In this document: in pieces, positions 8,207 to 16,756 of the stretch
Position numbering within the stretch: position 1 is the stretch's first letter
Layout: every line of letters begins with the position of its first letter
Assembly: GCF_016755875.1 (NCBI RefSeq)
Contig: NZ_BNED01000005.1
Location: 1,736,001-1,800,000 of the forward strand
Direction of reading: 5' to 3'
From: Streptomyces spororaveus
Lineage (GTDB): Bacteria; Actinomycetota; Actinomycetes; Streptomycetales; Streptomycetaceae
Length of the DNA stretch: 64,000 nt
Made by a program: the position numbers and the translations under genes
The notes under the pieces: generated by a model
The model's input: the letters and a program-made list of their open reading frames with translations, nothing else
Told to the model about the DNA's origin: nothing
Databases searched by the model: none

Positions 8207-9106
8207 TTACGCAAAGGCGCCCGCGACCAGGTCGGCGAGGAGGGCGCCCGCACGCCCGTCCGGGTCCAGGTCCGGGTCGTAGACCGTGACGTTGAGCCCG
8301 GCGCAGCGCGGCGAGCCCACCAGCACGGCGAGCAGCTCGGCGAGTTCGTCGGGGAGCAGACCTCCGGGGTCGGGGCTGTCCACGGCCGGCATGACGGCCG
8401 GGTCCAGCACGTCGGCGTCCACGTGCACCCAGAACCCGGCGGTGTCCGGCGGGTGCAGCCCGTCCAGGGCGGCCCGGGCCACCGGTCCGGCGCCACGCCG
8501 TCGGATCTCCCCGACGGTGGCGACGGAGATCCCGGCCGCGTGCAGCTCGGCGAGGTCCGGGTCGCCGTCGCGCAGCCCGAAGAGCCGTACGTCCTCGTCG
8601 CGCAGGTAGGGGCCGCGCCCCTCCAGGTCGGCGAGATCCGCCTGGCCGCGGCCGGTCGACAGAGCCAGCTCCTCGCCGCCGGCGGCGCCGACGGGGCCGT
8701 TCACGCCCTCGTTGCCGGGGTGGCGGAAGTCGGCGGAGCCGTCGATCGCGGCCAGGCCGTAGCGTCCCAGGCGGCGCATGGCAAGGGCCGCGCCGAGCTG
8801 GATGGAGCAGTCACCGCCGAGCACGACGGGGAACTCCCCGGCCCGCAGGTGCCGTTCGATGCGGTCGGCGAGGGTGACCGTGTACGCGGCGAGGGCCTCG
8901 GCGTGGAACACGCCGTCGCCCTCGCGCCAGTCACCGCGGTCGTAGCGCGGCGGCACCACCACCCCGCCCTCGACGGCCCCGAGCCGGGCCAGCAGACCCT
9001 GCTCGCGCAGGGCGCCGGCGAGCTTGTAGACCCCCGGCACGGTGCCCGGCGCGGGCGGTCGCAGCCCGAGGTTGGAGGGGGCGTCGAGCAGCACGAGAGT
9101 ACGCAT
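8207..9106 (-). CDS. arginase/agmatinase (ureohydrolase) family protein with altered metal ligands
   Basis: 299 residues with the ureohydrolase fold. The three metal-ligand motifs are recognisable but changed. GGDHS is GGDCS (Cys100), DAHxD is DGSAD (Asp122, Ser124, Asp126), and S-x-D-x-D is HVDADVLDP (Asp230, Asp232 kept). Both metal-binding histidines of the classical binuclear manganese centre are therefore missing. GGDCS occurs in an actinobacterial subgroup, from memory usually with DGHAD, so the serine is the more unusual change. Start ATG at 9106. Activity on arginine, agmatine or guanidino acids cannot be assumed. Confidence 0.75.
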   Translation of the reverse strand: MRTLVLLDAPSNLGLRPPAPGTVPGVYKLAGALREQGLLARLGAVEGGVVVPPRYDRGDWREGDGVFHAEALAAYTVTLADRIERHLRAGEFPVVLGGDCSIQLGAALAMRRLGRYGLAAIDGSADFRHPGNEGVNGPVGAAGGEELALSTGRGQADLADLEGRGPYLRDEDVRLFGLRDGDPDLAELHAAGISVATVGEIRRRGAGPVARAALDGLHPPDTAGFWVHVDADVLDPAVMPAVDSPDPGGLLPDELAELLAVLVGSPRCAGLNVTVYDPDLDPDGRAGALLADLVAGAFA

Positions 9107-9230
9107 GCCCTCATCCTTGCGCACACCCCGCCCGTCCCGCCGCGTCACCGGTCCCGTGGTGCGACGGCATCGTGATCGCGCCATCGGATCGACACGGCCC
9201 CCGGGCGGTGAGACCATCACCGGCGTGATC

Positions 9231-9959
9231 ATGGAAGAGACGGCGCGCGTGGCGCTGGTGCGCCGGGCCGCGCTGAACAACGCGGTGTGGTGCGACGCCG
9301 TCTGCCGGGCGCACGGGGTGACCGCGCGGTACGAGGGGGCCGGCCTCTGGTGCAGTCCGCGGCGGACTCCGCCGATGTATCCCGATGCCGTGACCCTGGA
9401 ACCGGCCGTGCCGGCGGGGAGTGTGGTCCGGGGCGTCGAAACCGCCTCGCCCGGCTGCTCGGTGAAGGACAGCTTCGGGGATCTGGACCTGGCGGGGAAC
9501 GGCTTCGACGTCTTGTTCGAGGCGCAGTGGATCCACCGGCCCGCCGGGGCTCCGCTCCCCGTGGCGGAGGCGGCCGGGATGGAGTGGTCCGAGGTCTCGG
9601 ACGCCCGGGAACTGGCGGCCTGGGAGGCCGCCTTCGACGGCGGCGGGGGCGACCGGCTGTTCCGGCCGGCCCTGCTCCGCGAGGGGATCGTGTTCCTGGC
9701 CGGTCGGGCCGACGGCCGGATCGCCGCCGGGGCCGTCGCGAGCACCGGCGGCGGCGTGGTCGGCGTGTCCAACCTGTTCGGGGCCGCCTGGGCGGGTGTT
9801 CTGGGCGCGGTCTCCCTCCGGTGGCCGGATCTCGACGTGGTCGGCTACGAGCACGGGGAGGACCTGGAGGCGGCGGTCCGGGCCGGGTTCACGGCGATCG
9901 GACCGCTGCGCGTGTGGCTGCGCACGACGGGCGGCGGGGACCACGGTGTGGCGTCATGA
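9231..9959 (+). CDS. hypothetical protein, possibly GNAT-like
   Basis: 242 residues, no confident family. The central part resembles the second half of GNAT-like acyltransferases (GIVFLAGRADGRIAAGAVAS, then VVGVSNLFGA, and a C-terminal EAAVRAGFTAIGPLRVWLR ending), with an unusual N-terminal region containing CxxVCRAHGV and WCSPR. This is a tentative fold guess only. ATG at 9231 is used; GTG at 9225 is two codons upstream. It is divergent from the arginase-like gene and 24 bases before the small membrane-protein gene, so the two may be co-transcribed. Confidence 0.6.
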   Translation: MEETARVALVRRAALNNAVWCDAVCRAHGVTARYEGAGLWCSPRRTPPMYPDAVTLEPAVPAGSVVRGVETASPGCSVKDSFGDLDLAGNGFDVLFEAQWIHRPAGAPLPVAEAAGMEWSEVSDARELAAWEAAFDGGGGDRLFRPALLREGIVFLAGRADGRIAAGAVASTGGGVVGVSNLFGAAWAGVLGAVSLRWPDLDVVGYEHGEDLEAAVRAGFTAIGPLRVWLRTTGGGDHGVAS

Positions 9960-9983
9960 TCAAGTTCGGGTGAGACTGGCGCG

Positions 9984-10532
9984 GTGACTTCGCATCAGAC
10001 CAGCGGGCTCGTCGGCGCCGTGTTCGGGCTCGTCTTCGTCCTGGTGAACGCCGGAAACCTGCCCGCGGCCGTCGCCGTCGTGGTGCGCGTCCTCGCGATC
10101 GGCTCGTTCATCTGGCTGTTCATCGCGCTGCGGCGGGCCGGGGCGCCCCGGGCCGAAGGCCAAGTGGCGACGGCGCCCCGGCTGTTCGGGCGGCGCTACC
10201 TCCTCGTGGTCGCCGCCGAGGTGGCCGCCGCGCTGGCCGGGATCCTCGTCATCAACCTCGTACTGCACACCCCGCACGCCACGGTGGCCTGGATCAGCCT
10301 GGTCGTCGGCCTGCACTTCTTCGGTCTCGCGGCCGTCTGGCGCGCGCCGTCGCTGCGGCTGCTCGCGGCCGCGATGGCCGCCTGCGGCGCCGCCGGGCTC
10401 GTCCTGGCCGCCTGCGCGGTCCCCCTCGCCGTCATCGCGACCGTCGCGGGGATCCTCCCCGGCGTCCTGCTGCTCGGCTCCGTCTGGTGGGGCGTACGCT
10501 CCGCTCCGGCCGCCACCGCCGCGATCTCCTAG
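9984..10532 (+). CDS. small integral membrane protein
   Basis: 182 residues with about five or six hydrophobic segments (for example GAVFGLVFVLVNAGNLPAAV, VLAIGSFIWLFIALRR, YLLVVAAEVAAALAGILVI, ISLVVGLHFFGLAAVW, two more near the C-terminus). No catalytic motif is seen and function is unknown. Start is GTG. The last four bases overlap the 3' end of the convergent S9 peptidase gene. Confidence 0.65.
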   Translation: MTSHQTSGLVGAVFGLVFVLVNAGNLPAAVAVVVRVLAIGSFIWLFIALRRAGAPRAEGQVATAPRLFGRRYLLVVAAEVAAALAGILVINLVLHTPHATVAWISLVVGLHFFGLAAVWRAPSLRLLAAAMAACGAAGLVLAACAVPLAVIATVAGILPGVLLLGSVWWGVRSAPAATAAIS

Positions 10533-12550
10533 TCCAGTTCCAGCCGCGGGACGTCTGCGCGTTCGATGCCGAAGACCTGCGCGTACAGCGACAGTTCGGC
10601 CTCCAGCGCGCGGACCATGGTGTCCGCCCGGCGAAACCCGTGGCCCTCGCCCTCGAAGGTCACGTACGCGTGCGGCACCGGTACCGGCCGGCCCCGCAGG
10701 GCGTCCAGCAGCCGTTCGGCCTGGGCCGGCGGGCAGATCGGGTCCTCCAGTCCCTGGAGCAGCACGAACGGCGCCGTGATCCCGTCGGCCCGTGACACGG
10801 GGGAGCGTTCGCGGCTGAGTACCGCCAGGGTCTGCGGCGGCCCGGCCAGGCTCTCGACGTAGCGGGACTCCAGGTCGTGGGTCTCCTCGGCGAAGCCCAG
10901 CAGGTCCAGCACCGGGTAGATGATCGCGGCGCACGCGTACAGGTCGGTGGCGGCCAGCGAGGCCGCCGCGGTCCAGCCGCCCGCGCTGCCTCCGCGGATG
11001 GCGAGCCGGGCGGGGTCGGCGGTGCCCTCCGCGGCCAGCGCCCGGGCGACCGCCGCGCAGTCCTCCACGTCGACGACGCCCCACTGCTCGCGCAGCCGCT
11101 CCCGGTAGGCACGGCCGTAGCCGGTGGACCCGCCGTAGTTCACCTCCGCCACGCCGATGCCGCGCGAGGTGAAGTAGGCGATGTGCAGGTCGAGTACGGG
11201 CGGCACGTGGTCGGTGGGTCCGCCGTGCGCCCAGATCACGTACGGGGGCAGCTCGTCGGCGGGGGCCAGGCAGGCCGGGTGGTGCGGCGGGTAGACGTGC
11301 GCGTGGATCTGGCGGTTGTCGGGGCCGAGGAAGGTGCGGCTCTGCGGCTCCGGGTAGTAGGCGGGGTCCACCGGGTCCGGGCGCTGCGCGCCGACCGCCC
11401 GGGCGTGCCCGGTGGCGGTGTCGAGCTCGACCACCTCGTAGGCGCTGCGCGGGCTGGCGGCGACCCCGTAGACCCGGGTGCCGTGCACGGCCAGGGTCGG
11501 CTGCCAGGCGGTCCACGGCCCGGCGGCGTCCACCAGGTCGCCGCTCTCCGGGTCGAGGATACCGAGCACCGGGGAGCCCTGCCCGTGCAGGACCGCGACG
11601 AGCCCGGCGCCCGGGCCCGCCGGGTGCGGGGTGTCCCCGGGGAGCGGTGCGAGCCAGCGCAGCCCCGGCTTCCACAGCGGGCCGCCGAACTCCTCTTCCC
11701 GCGGGCAGAGATTGATCGCCCAGCCGGTCCGCGGGTCCACGCTGTACGGGTTCCACCAGCCGCCGCGGTCGCTGACCGCGAGGAGGGTCCCCTCGGCCGT
11801 CCACTCGACCTGGGCGACGGCCTCGTCGGGGCCGCCGAGCACGGTCCGGGCGTCGGCGAGCTCCCCGCCCTCGGTGACTTCGGCGACCCGCAGCTCGGTA
11901 CCGTCCCACGGCATCCGGGGGTGGTCCCACACCAGCCAGGCGGCGCGGCGGCCGTCCGGGGAGAGCCGGGGACCGGTGGTGAACCGGTACCGGTCGTGGG
12001 TCAGTTCCCGCACCGCGCCGCGGTCGCCGGCCGCCGAGCCGTCCAGCGGTACGGCGGCCAGAACCCGGCGCACATCGGTCGGCGCCGGGCCCGTGAACTC
12101 CTCCAGCACGCACCACACCTCGCCGCCGCGCAGCACCGGGTCGGCCCAGCGCAGGCCGCCGCCGGTGCCGGAGAGCGGGGTGAGGGGCCGCGGCTCGGGA
12201 CCGCCGGGCGCGTCGGGCTCGTACGCGTACAGCCGCTGGTCGGCGAAGTGGACGAAGACCAGCAGGGGGCCGCCGTCGGGGCGCTGCGCTCCCGCCCAGG
12301 GCAGGCCGCCGTACTCGGTGACGCGGCTGCGCACGTTCCACGGGGCCGGCAGTTCGGTGATCTCGGGTCCGGGGCCGGCGAGGCGGCGGCGCACCAGGGT
12401 GCGGCGGCCGGCCTCCTCGGGCCGGGGTTCGGTCCACCACACCTCGGGGCCGACCGTGCCGAGGTACTCGGGCCGCCCGTCGAGGGAGGCGGCGAGGCCC
12501 GCGTCGATGGGTGAGGGCCAGCTGCCGTAGGGCCGGGTCGTCGCCGTCAT
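10529..12550 (-). CDS. S9 family prolyl-oligopeptidase-type serine peptidase
   Basis: 673 residues: an N-terminal seven-bladed WD/PD40-like propeller region (about 1-400) and a C-terminal alpha/beta-hydrolase peptidase domain. The nucleophile sits in RGGSAGGWT (GxSxGG), the acid in LQGLEDPICPP and the base in EGEGHGFR, giving the S9C/dipeptidyl-aminopeptidase triad. No signal peptide, so probably a cytosolic oligopeptidase. It lies 13 bases downstream of the M20 gene, as last gene of a M55-M20-S9 operon. Confidence 0.88.
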   Translation of the reverse strand: MTATTRPYGSWPSPIDAGLAASLDGRPEYLGTVGPEVWWTEPRPEEAGRRTLVRRRLAGPGPEITELPAPWNVRSRVTEYGGLPWAGAQRPDGGPLLVFVHFADQRLYAYEPDAPGGPEPRPLTPLSGTGGGLRWADPVLRGGEVWCVLEEFTGPAPTDVRRVLAAVPLDGSAAGDRGAVRELTHDRYRFTTGPRLSPDGRRAAWLVWDHPRMPWDGTELRVAEVTEGGELADARTVLGGPDEAVAQVEWTAEGTLLAVSDRGGWWNPYSVDPRTGWAINLCPREEEFGGPLWKPGLRWLAPLPGDTPHPAGPGAGLVAVLHGQGSPVLGILDPESGDLVDAAGPWTAWQPTLAVHGTRVYGVAASPRSAYEVVELDTATGHARAVGAQRPDPVDPAYYPEPQSRTFLGPDNRQIHAHVYPPHHPACLAPADELPPYVIWAHGGPTDHVPPVLDLHIAYFTSRGIGVAEVNYGGSTGYGRAYRERLREQWGVVDVEDCAAVARALAAEGTADPARLAIRGGSAGGWTAAASLAATDLYACAAIIYPVLDLLGFAEETHDLESRYVESLAGPPQTLAVLSRERSPVSRADGITAPFVLLQGLEDPICPPAQAERLLDALRGRPVPVPHAYVTFEGEGHGFRRADTMVRALEAELSLYAQVFGIERADVPRLELD

Positions 12551-12563
12551 GACCGGGCCCCGT

Positions 12564-13979
12564 TCACAGGGTCCGCAGCGCGTGGTCGAGGACGCGGACG
12601 CCGAAGTGCAGGGCGTCGACGGGGACCCGCTCGTCCACGCCGTGGAAGAGGGCCCAGTAGTCGAAGCCGGGCGGCAGCTTGAGCGGGGAGAAGCCGTAGC
12701 CGGTGATGCCGAGGCGGGAGAACTGCTTGGCGTCGGTGCCGCCCGCCATGCAGAAGGGGACCACGTGGCCGGCCGGGTCGAACCGTTCGACCGCCTCGCG
12801 CAGGATCCCGTACGTCCGCCCGTCCACGGGGGCCTGGAGGGCGACCTCCCGGTGGTGGAACTCCCACGTCACGTCGGGGCCGGTGAGCGCGTCGAGGGTG
12901 GCGGCGAACTCGGCCTCGCCACCGGGCACGGTCCGGCCGTCGACGTAGGCGGTGGCGCGCTCGGGGATCACGTTGAGCTTGTAGCCGGCGCTGAGCATGG
13001 TCGGGTTGGCGCTGTTGCGCACGGTGGCGCGGACCAGGGTGCCGGCCGGGCCGAGTGCGTCGAGGAGCTCGTCGAGGTCGAGGCCGGGCTGCCGCGGGTC
13101 CACCGACAGGTCCTGCAGGGCGGCGAGTTCGGTGATGCACGCGGTGACGGTGTCGGTGAGCCGCACCGGCCATTCGTGCTCGCCGATCCGGGCGACGGCC
13201 GCGGCGAGCCGACTGACGGCGTTGGCCCGGTTGGGTTTGGAGCCGTGGCCGGCGGTGCCGTGCGCGGTCAGTTTGAGCCAGGCGGTGCCCCGTTCGCCCG
13301 CCGCGATCGGATAGAGGGCGCGGCCGCCGGGGCCGCTGTGCACGGTGAAGGCCCCGGACTCGCTGATGCCCTCGGTACAGCCCTCGAAGAGGTGCGGGTG
13401 GTCGTCGGCGAGGAAGCCGGAGCCGTCGAACGCACTGTCCTCCTCGTCGGCGGTGTAGGCGATGACGATGTCCCGGCGCGGTTTCACTCCGGCGCGCGCC
13501 CAGGCCCGTACGACGGCGAGCACCATCGCGTCCATGTTCTTCATGTCGACGGCTCCGCGGCCCCAGACCACGCCGTCCCGCACCTCGCCGGAGAAGGGGT
13601 CCACGCTCCAGTCGGCGGCCTCGGCGGGGACCACGTCGAGGTGGCCGTGGACGAGGAGGGCTGCGGCGCCGGGGTCGGTGCCCTCGATCCGGGCGACCAC
13701 GTTGGTGCGGCCGGGAGTGCGCTCCAGCAGGAGCGGCTCCAGGCCGGCGGCGGCGAGCCGCTCGGCGACGTACTCGGCGGCGGGGCGCTCGCGGCAGTCG
13801 CCGCCGCCCCGGTTGGTGGTGTCGATCCGGATGAGGCCGGAGGTGAACTCGACGGCCTCGTCGAGGGCCACCGCGTCCACCACGTCCGCGCCGTACCCCA
13901 CGCCCACCGCGTCCACCGGATCCGCCGCGTCCACGGCTCCGGCGGGGACCTCGGCGTTGATTGCGCACATGTCAGCCAT
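12564..13979 (-). CDS. M20/M25/M40 family metallopeptidase
   Basis: 471 residues. Metal-site motifs are LLVHGHLDVVPA, GRGAVDMKNMDAM and the catalytic YTADEEDS; a dimerisation (lid) domain with TAHGTAGHGSKP follows, and MAGGTDAKQF closes the site. Typical of aminoacylase-1-like carboxypeptidases that release N-acyl or C-terminal amino acids. The N-terminus has about 30 extra residues made of imperfect VDA-type repeats, but the start ATG has a clear GGAGGAG site lying inside the end of the M55 gene (8-base overlap), so it is probably real. Confidence 0.85.
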   Translation of the reverse strand: MADMCAINAEVPAGAVDAADPVDAVGVGYGADVVDAVALDEAVEFTSGLIRIDTTNRGGGDCRERPAAEYVAERLAAAGLEPLLLERTPGRTNVVARIEGTDPGAAALLVHGHLDVVPAEAADWSVDPFSGEVRDGVVWGRGAVDMKNMDAMVLAVVRAWARAGVKPRRDIVIAYTADEEDSAFDGSGFLADDHPHLFEGCTEGISESGAFTVHSGPGGRALYPIAAGERGTAWLKLTAHGTAGHGSKPNRANAVSRLAAAVARIGEHEWPVRLTDTVTACITELAALQDLSVDPRQPGLDLDELLDALGPAGTLVRATVRNSANPTMLSAGYKLNVIPERATAYVDGRTVPGGEAEFAATLDALTGPDVTWEFHHREVALQAPVDGRTYGILREAVERFDPAGHVVPFCMAGGTDAKQFSRLGITGYGFSPLKLPPGFDYWALFHGVDERVPVDALHFGVRVLDHALRTL

Positions 13980-14805
13980 ACTGCTCCTCCACGGCCGCCG
14001 AGACGACCGTCGTGACCGCTTTGAAGGCCCGGATCCCCTCGTACATGGTCTCGCTGGTGTACGCGACCTTGCGCTCGCCGGACCGCTCCACGCCGGGGAC
14101 CACCGTCGCGGACATCGCCAGGTGCGCGGCGTCGAACTCCAGCTCCACGGTGAAGGGGCCGCCGCGGACCGGCTCGTGCCGGACCGCCAGGGCGGTGGCC
14201 TCCTTGGCGGCGGCCCTGATGTCGGCGGCGGTGCGGGCCGGGGTGCGGCACACGGCGGCGTAGCGCGAGACGTGGTCCTTGACGGCGACGGTCACGGCCG
14301 CGGGGGCGTATCCGGCGGCGTCCACGCAGGTGAGGTCGTCTCCGGTGACCAGGACGACGGGGACCCCGTACTCGGCGACGACGTGGGCGTTGAGCAGCCC
14401 CTCGCTGGCGCGCGTCCCGTTGACCCAGACTCCGGTGATCGAGTTGGCGAGGTAGGTGTGGGCGAGGACCCCCTCGGAGCCGGCTCCGGTGTGGTAGCCG
14501 ACGAAGGCGATGCCGTCGACGTCGCCGTGCTGGACGCCCTCGACCATGGAGAGGGTCTTGTGGCGGCCGGTGAGCATCTCGGCGCGCGCGTCGAGCTTCT
14601 CCAGGAGCAGGTTGCGCATGGTCCAGTGCGCCTCGTTGATGACGACCTGGTCGGCCCCGCCGTCGTAGAAGCCGAGTACGGCGGCATTGACGTCGGAGGT
14701 GAACATCGCGCGGCAGCGTTCCCACTGCGGGGTTCCGGGCAGCACGTCCGCGGGCCAGGTGACGCCGGTGGCGCCTTCCATGTCGGCGGAGATGAGGATC
14801 TTCAT
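13972..14805 (-). CDS. M55 family D-aminopeptidase (DppA-like)
   Basis: 277 residues, starting MKILISADMEGATG, which contains the zinc ligands Asp8 and Glu10 of DppA-type M55 peptidases. Further conserved positions are VVINEAHWTMRN (His), GRHKTLSM, and VGYHTGAGSEGVLAHT with the metal-binding His. The family cleaves N-terminal D-amino acids from short peptides, often peptidoglycan-derived. It is first gene of the peptidase operon, which would move from D-aminopeptidase to acylase to oligopeptidase. Start chosen at ATG 14805 because the zinc motif begins there. Confidence 0.85.
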   Translation of the reverse strand: MKILISADMEGATGVTWPADVLPGTPQWERCRAMFTSDVNAAVLGFYDGGADQVVINEAHWTMRNLLLEKLDARAEMLTGRHKTLSMVEGVQHGDVDGIAFVGYHTGAGSEGVLAHTYLANSITGVWVNGTRASEGLLNAHVVAEYGVPVVLVTGDDLTCVDAAGYAPAAVTVAVKDHVSRYAAVCRTPARTAADIRAAAKEATALAVRHEPVRGGPFTVELEFDAAHLAMSATVVPGVERSGERKVAYTSETMYEGIRAFKAVTTVVSAAVEEQYG

Positions 14806-14960
14806 CGGGCCCCCGGGCGGTCGGTTGCGCTCAGGGTGCCACCCTAGCCGCCGGGGCCCCCGGTGGCCGTGGGGCTCACGCACCGGCGCGGCGCGCGGGC
14901 GTGCCGGGTTCACCCGATCCGGTGAGGCCGCTGCCCCGGCCCCACCGTCAACGCCGTTGC

Positions 14961-15404
14961 TCAGCGCTCCACTTCGGTGGCCAGGTTCTCCAGCACGGTG
15001 TCGTAGATCCGGCCGAGGCCCTTGGGCGCGAAGGTGCGCTCGAAGAAGCCGCCGATGCCGCCGGCGCCGTTCCAGACGGTGGTGACCACGGCCTTGGACT
15101 TGCCCTCACCGGCCGGGGTGACCCGCCAGGTGGTGACCATGGAGGAGTTGCGGTCCTTCTCCACCAGCTCGCCGTCGGTCGGCTCGCTGACCTCCAGCAG
15201 GCAGTCGCGCACGCGCTTGCTGGTGGCCTGGAGCTTCCAGTGCACCAGGGTGCCCTCGCCGTCGCCGCCCTCGCGCACCTCGTACTCGCTGAAGTGCTCG
15301 GGCAGCAGCTTCCCTCGGGTCCCGGTGTAGTCCGCCAGCGCGTCGAACACGGTCTCCGCGTCAGCCGCGATGATCCGCTCCGTGGTGGCCTCGACCTGCG
15401 CCAT
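14961..15404 (-). CDS. SRPBCC family protein (polyketide cyclase/START-like)
   Basis: 147-residue single-domain START-like protein: N-terminal strand VEATTERIIAADAETVFDALADY, central beta-sheet, and C-terminal helix (RIYDTVLENLATEVER). Members bind hydrophobic ligands or act as polyketide cyclase-like proteins; none of this is specified here. The start ATG has an excellent GGAGGAACAGCT site. Monocistronic, divergent from the radical SAM gene. Confidence 0.78.
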   Translation of the reverse strand: MAQVEATTERIIAADAETVFDALADYTGTRGKLLPEHFSEYEVREGGDGEGTLVHWKLQATSKRVRDCLLEVSEPTDGELVEKDRNSSMVTTWRVTPAGEGKSKAVVTTVWNGAGGIGGFFERTFAPKGLGRIYDTVLENLATEVER

Positions 15405-15564
15405 AGCTGTTCCTCCAGCAGTTGTGTCCGCTCGTCACGGCGAAGCCAACCACCTTCGGGGCGGTGGCCCAAATCCGCGCCGGACGGGGCGGCGGAGGTG
15501 GACCGGGAGGGCGGCCACGCCCGCCTCGATGCGATCGAAGGGATTCCGACCCGCACGATCATGG

Positions 15565-15576
15565 GAACGTTTGTTC
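15565..15576 (+). promoter_or_regulatory. LexA/SOS-type operator
   Basis: GAAC-GTTT-GTTC, a perfect match to the actinobacterial/Gram-positive SOS half-sites with four-base spacer, centred about 42 bases before the ATG of the radical SAM gene. I recall the mycobacterial homologue Rv2578c as a LexA target, which supports the call. Binding is inferred. Confidence 0.6.
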
Positions 15577-15612
15577 TATTCTCGGCGCCGGAGCTACCGA
15601 GGGAGGCGCCTC

Positions 15613-16644
15613 ATGCGCTGGGAGAACCTGACCGAGGGATCCGCGGGGCCGGCCGCGCTGTTCGGGGCCGGGGCCGTCGTGACCCGCACCATCGACACCC
15701 CCGAGTTCCGGGGGATCACCTTCCACGAGGTACGCGCCCGGTCGATCGTCAACCGGGTGCCCGGCGCCTCGCGCATGCCGTTCGAATGGACCGTGAACCC
15801 GTACCGGGGATGCAGTCACGCCTGCGTGTACTGCTTCGCCCGCAAGACGCACAGCTATCTCGACCTCGACACCGGCATCGGCTTCGACTCGCAGATCGTC
15901 GTCAAGACCAACGCCCCCGAACTGCTGCGCCGCGAACTCGGCTCGCCCCGCTGGACCGGCGCGCACATCGCCATGGGCACCAACGTCGACTGCTACCAGC
16001 GCGCGGAGGGCCGCTACCGCCTGATGCCCGGGATCATCGAGGCGCTGCGCGACCGCGCCAACCCCTTCTCGATCCTCACCAAGGGCACGCTCATCCTGCG
16101 CGACCTCCCCCTCCTGCGAGAGGCCGCCGAGGTCACCGAGGTCGGGATCTCCGTCTCGGTCGGCTTCACCGACCCCGGGCTCTGGCGGACCGTCGAGCCG
16201 GGCACCCCCTCCCCCGCCGCCCGGCTCGGCGCCGTACGGACCCTCACCGACGCCGGGATCGAGTGCGGGGTGCTGATGGCCCCGGTGATCCCCTTCCTCG
16301 GGGACTCCCCGGAGCAGCTGCGGGCGACCGTACGGGCCGTGGCCGAGGCCGGCGCGACCTCCGTGACACCTTTGGTACTCCATCTGCGACCCGGGGCGCG
16401 CGAGTGGTTCACGGCCTGGCTGGGAGCCCACCACCCCCACCTGGTCCCCCGGTACGAGCGGATGTACGCGGGCGGGTCGTACGCCCCCACCTGGTACCAG
16501 CGCCGGATCACCCGCCAAGTCCACGAACTGGCGGCCGAATTCGGCATCGGCCCGGCACGCCGGGGCGAGGCCCGCAGAATCGTCGCTCCGGAGCGTCCCG
16601 ACGGGTCCGGGCCGGCCGGGGCCACGCAGCTCAGTCTCCTGTGA
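15613..16644 (+). CDS. Rv2578c-type radical SAM protein
   Basis: 343 residues, homologous in layout to mycobacterial Rv2578c and spore-photoproduct-lyase-like radical SAM enzymes. The 4Fe-4S motif is NPYRGCSHACVYC (Cys67, Cys71, Cys74). It is followed by KTNAPELLRREL, MGTNVDCYQRAEGRYRLM and ILTKGTLILRDLPLL, the strands of the partial TIM barrel. Function is unproven; an SOS operator in front suggests a DNA-damage role. ATG at 15613 follows GGGAGGCGCC. Confidence 0.85.
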   Translation: MRWENLTEGSAGPAALFGAGAVVTRTIDTPEFRGITFHEVRARSIVNRVPGASRMPFEWTVNPYRGCSHACVYCFARKTHSYLDLDTGIGFDSQIVVKTNAPELLRRELGSPRWTGAHIAMGTNVDCYQRAEGRYRLMPGIIEALRDRANPFSILTKGTLILRDLPLLREAAEVTEVGISVSVGFTDPGLWRTVEPGTPSPAARLGAVRTLTDAGIECGVLMAPVIPFLGDSPEQLRATVRAVAEAGATSVTPLVLHLRPGAREWFTAWLGAHHPHLVPRYERMYAGGSYAPTWYQRRITRQVHELAAEFGIGPARRGEARRIVAPERPDGSGPAGATQLSLL

Positions 16645-16756
16645 CCGCCGACGCGGCCTGAACGGTCATCACATCGGGCCAATCGGCGGCGCAATCCCGC
16701 TTTCCAGGCGCGGTTTCCGGAACGATTCCGCCCAGAACCCTCGGCTGGGAGGCCCC

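Noticed and set aside
15559..16524. Minus-strand frame opposite the radical SAM gene
   Set aside because: Plus strand carries the intact CxxxCxxC enzyme; the other strand has no domain.
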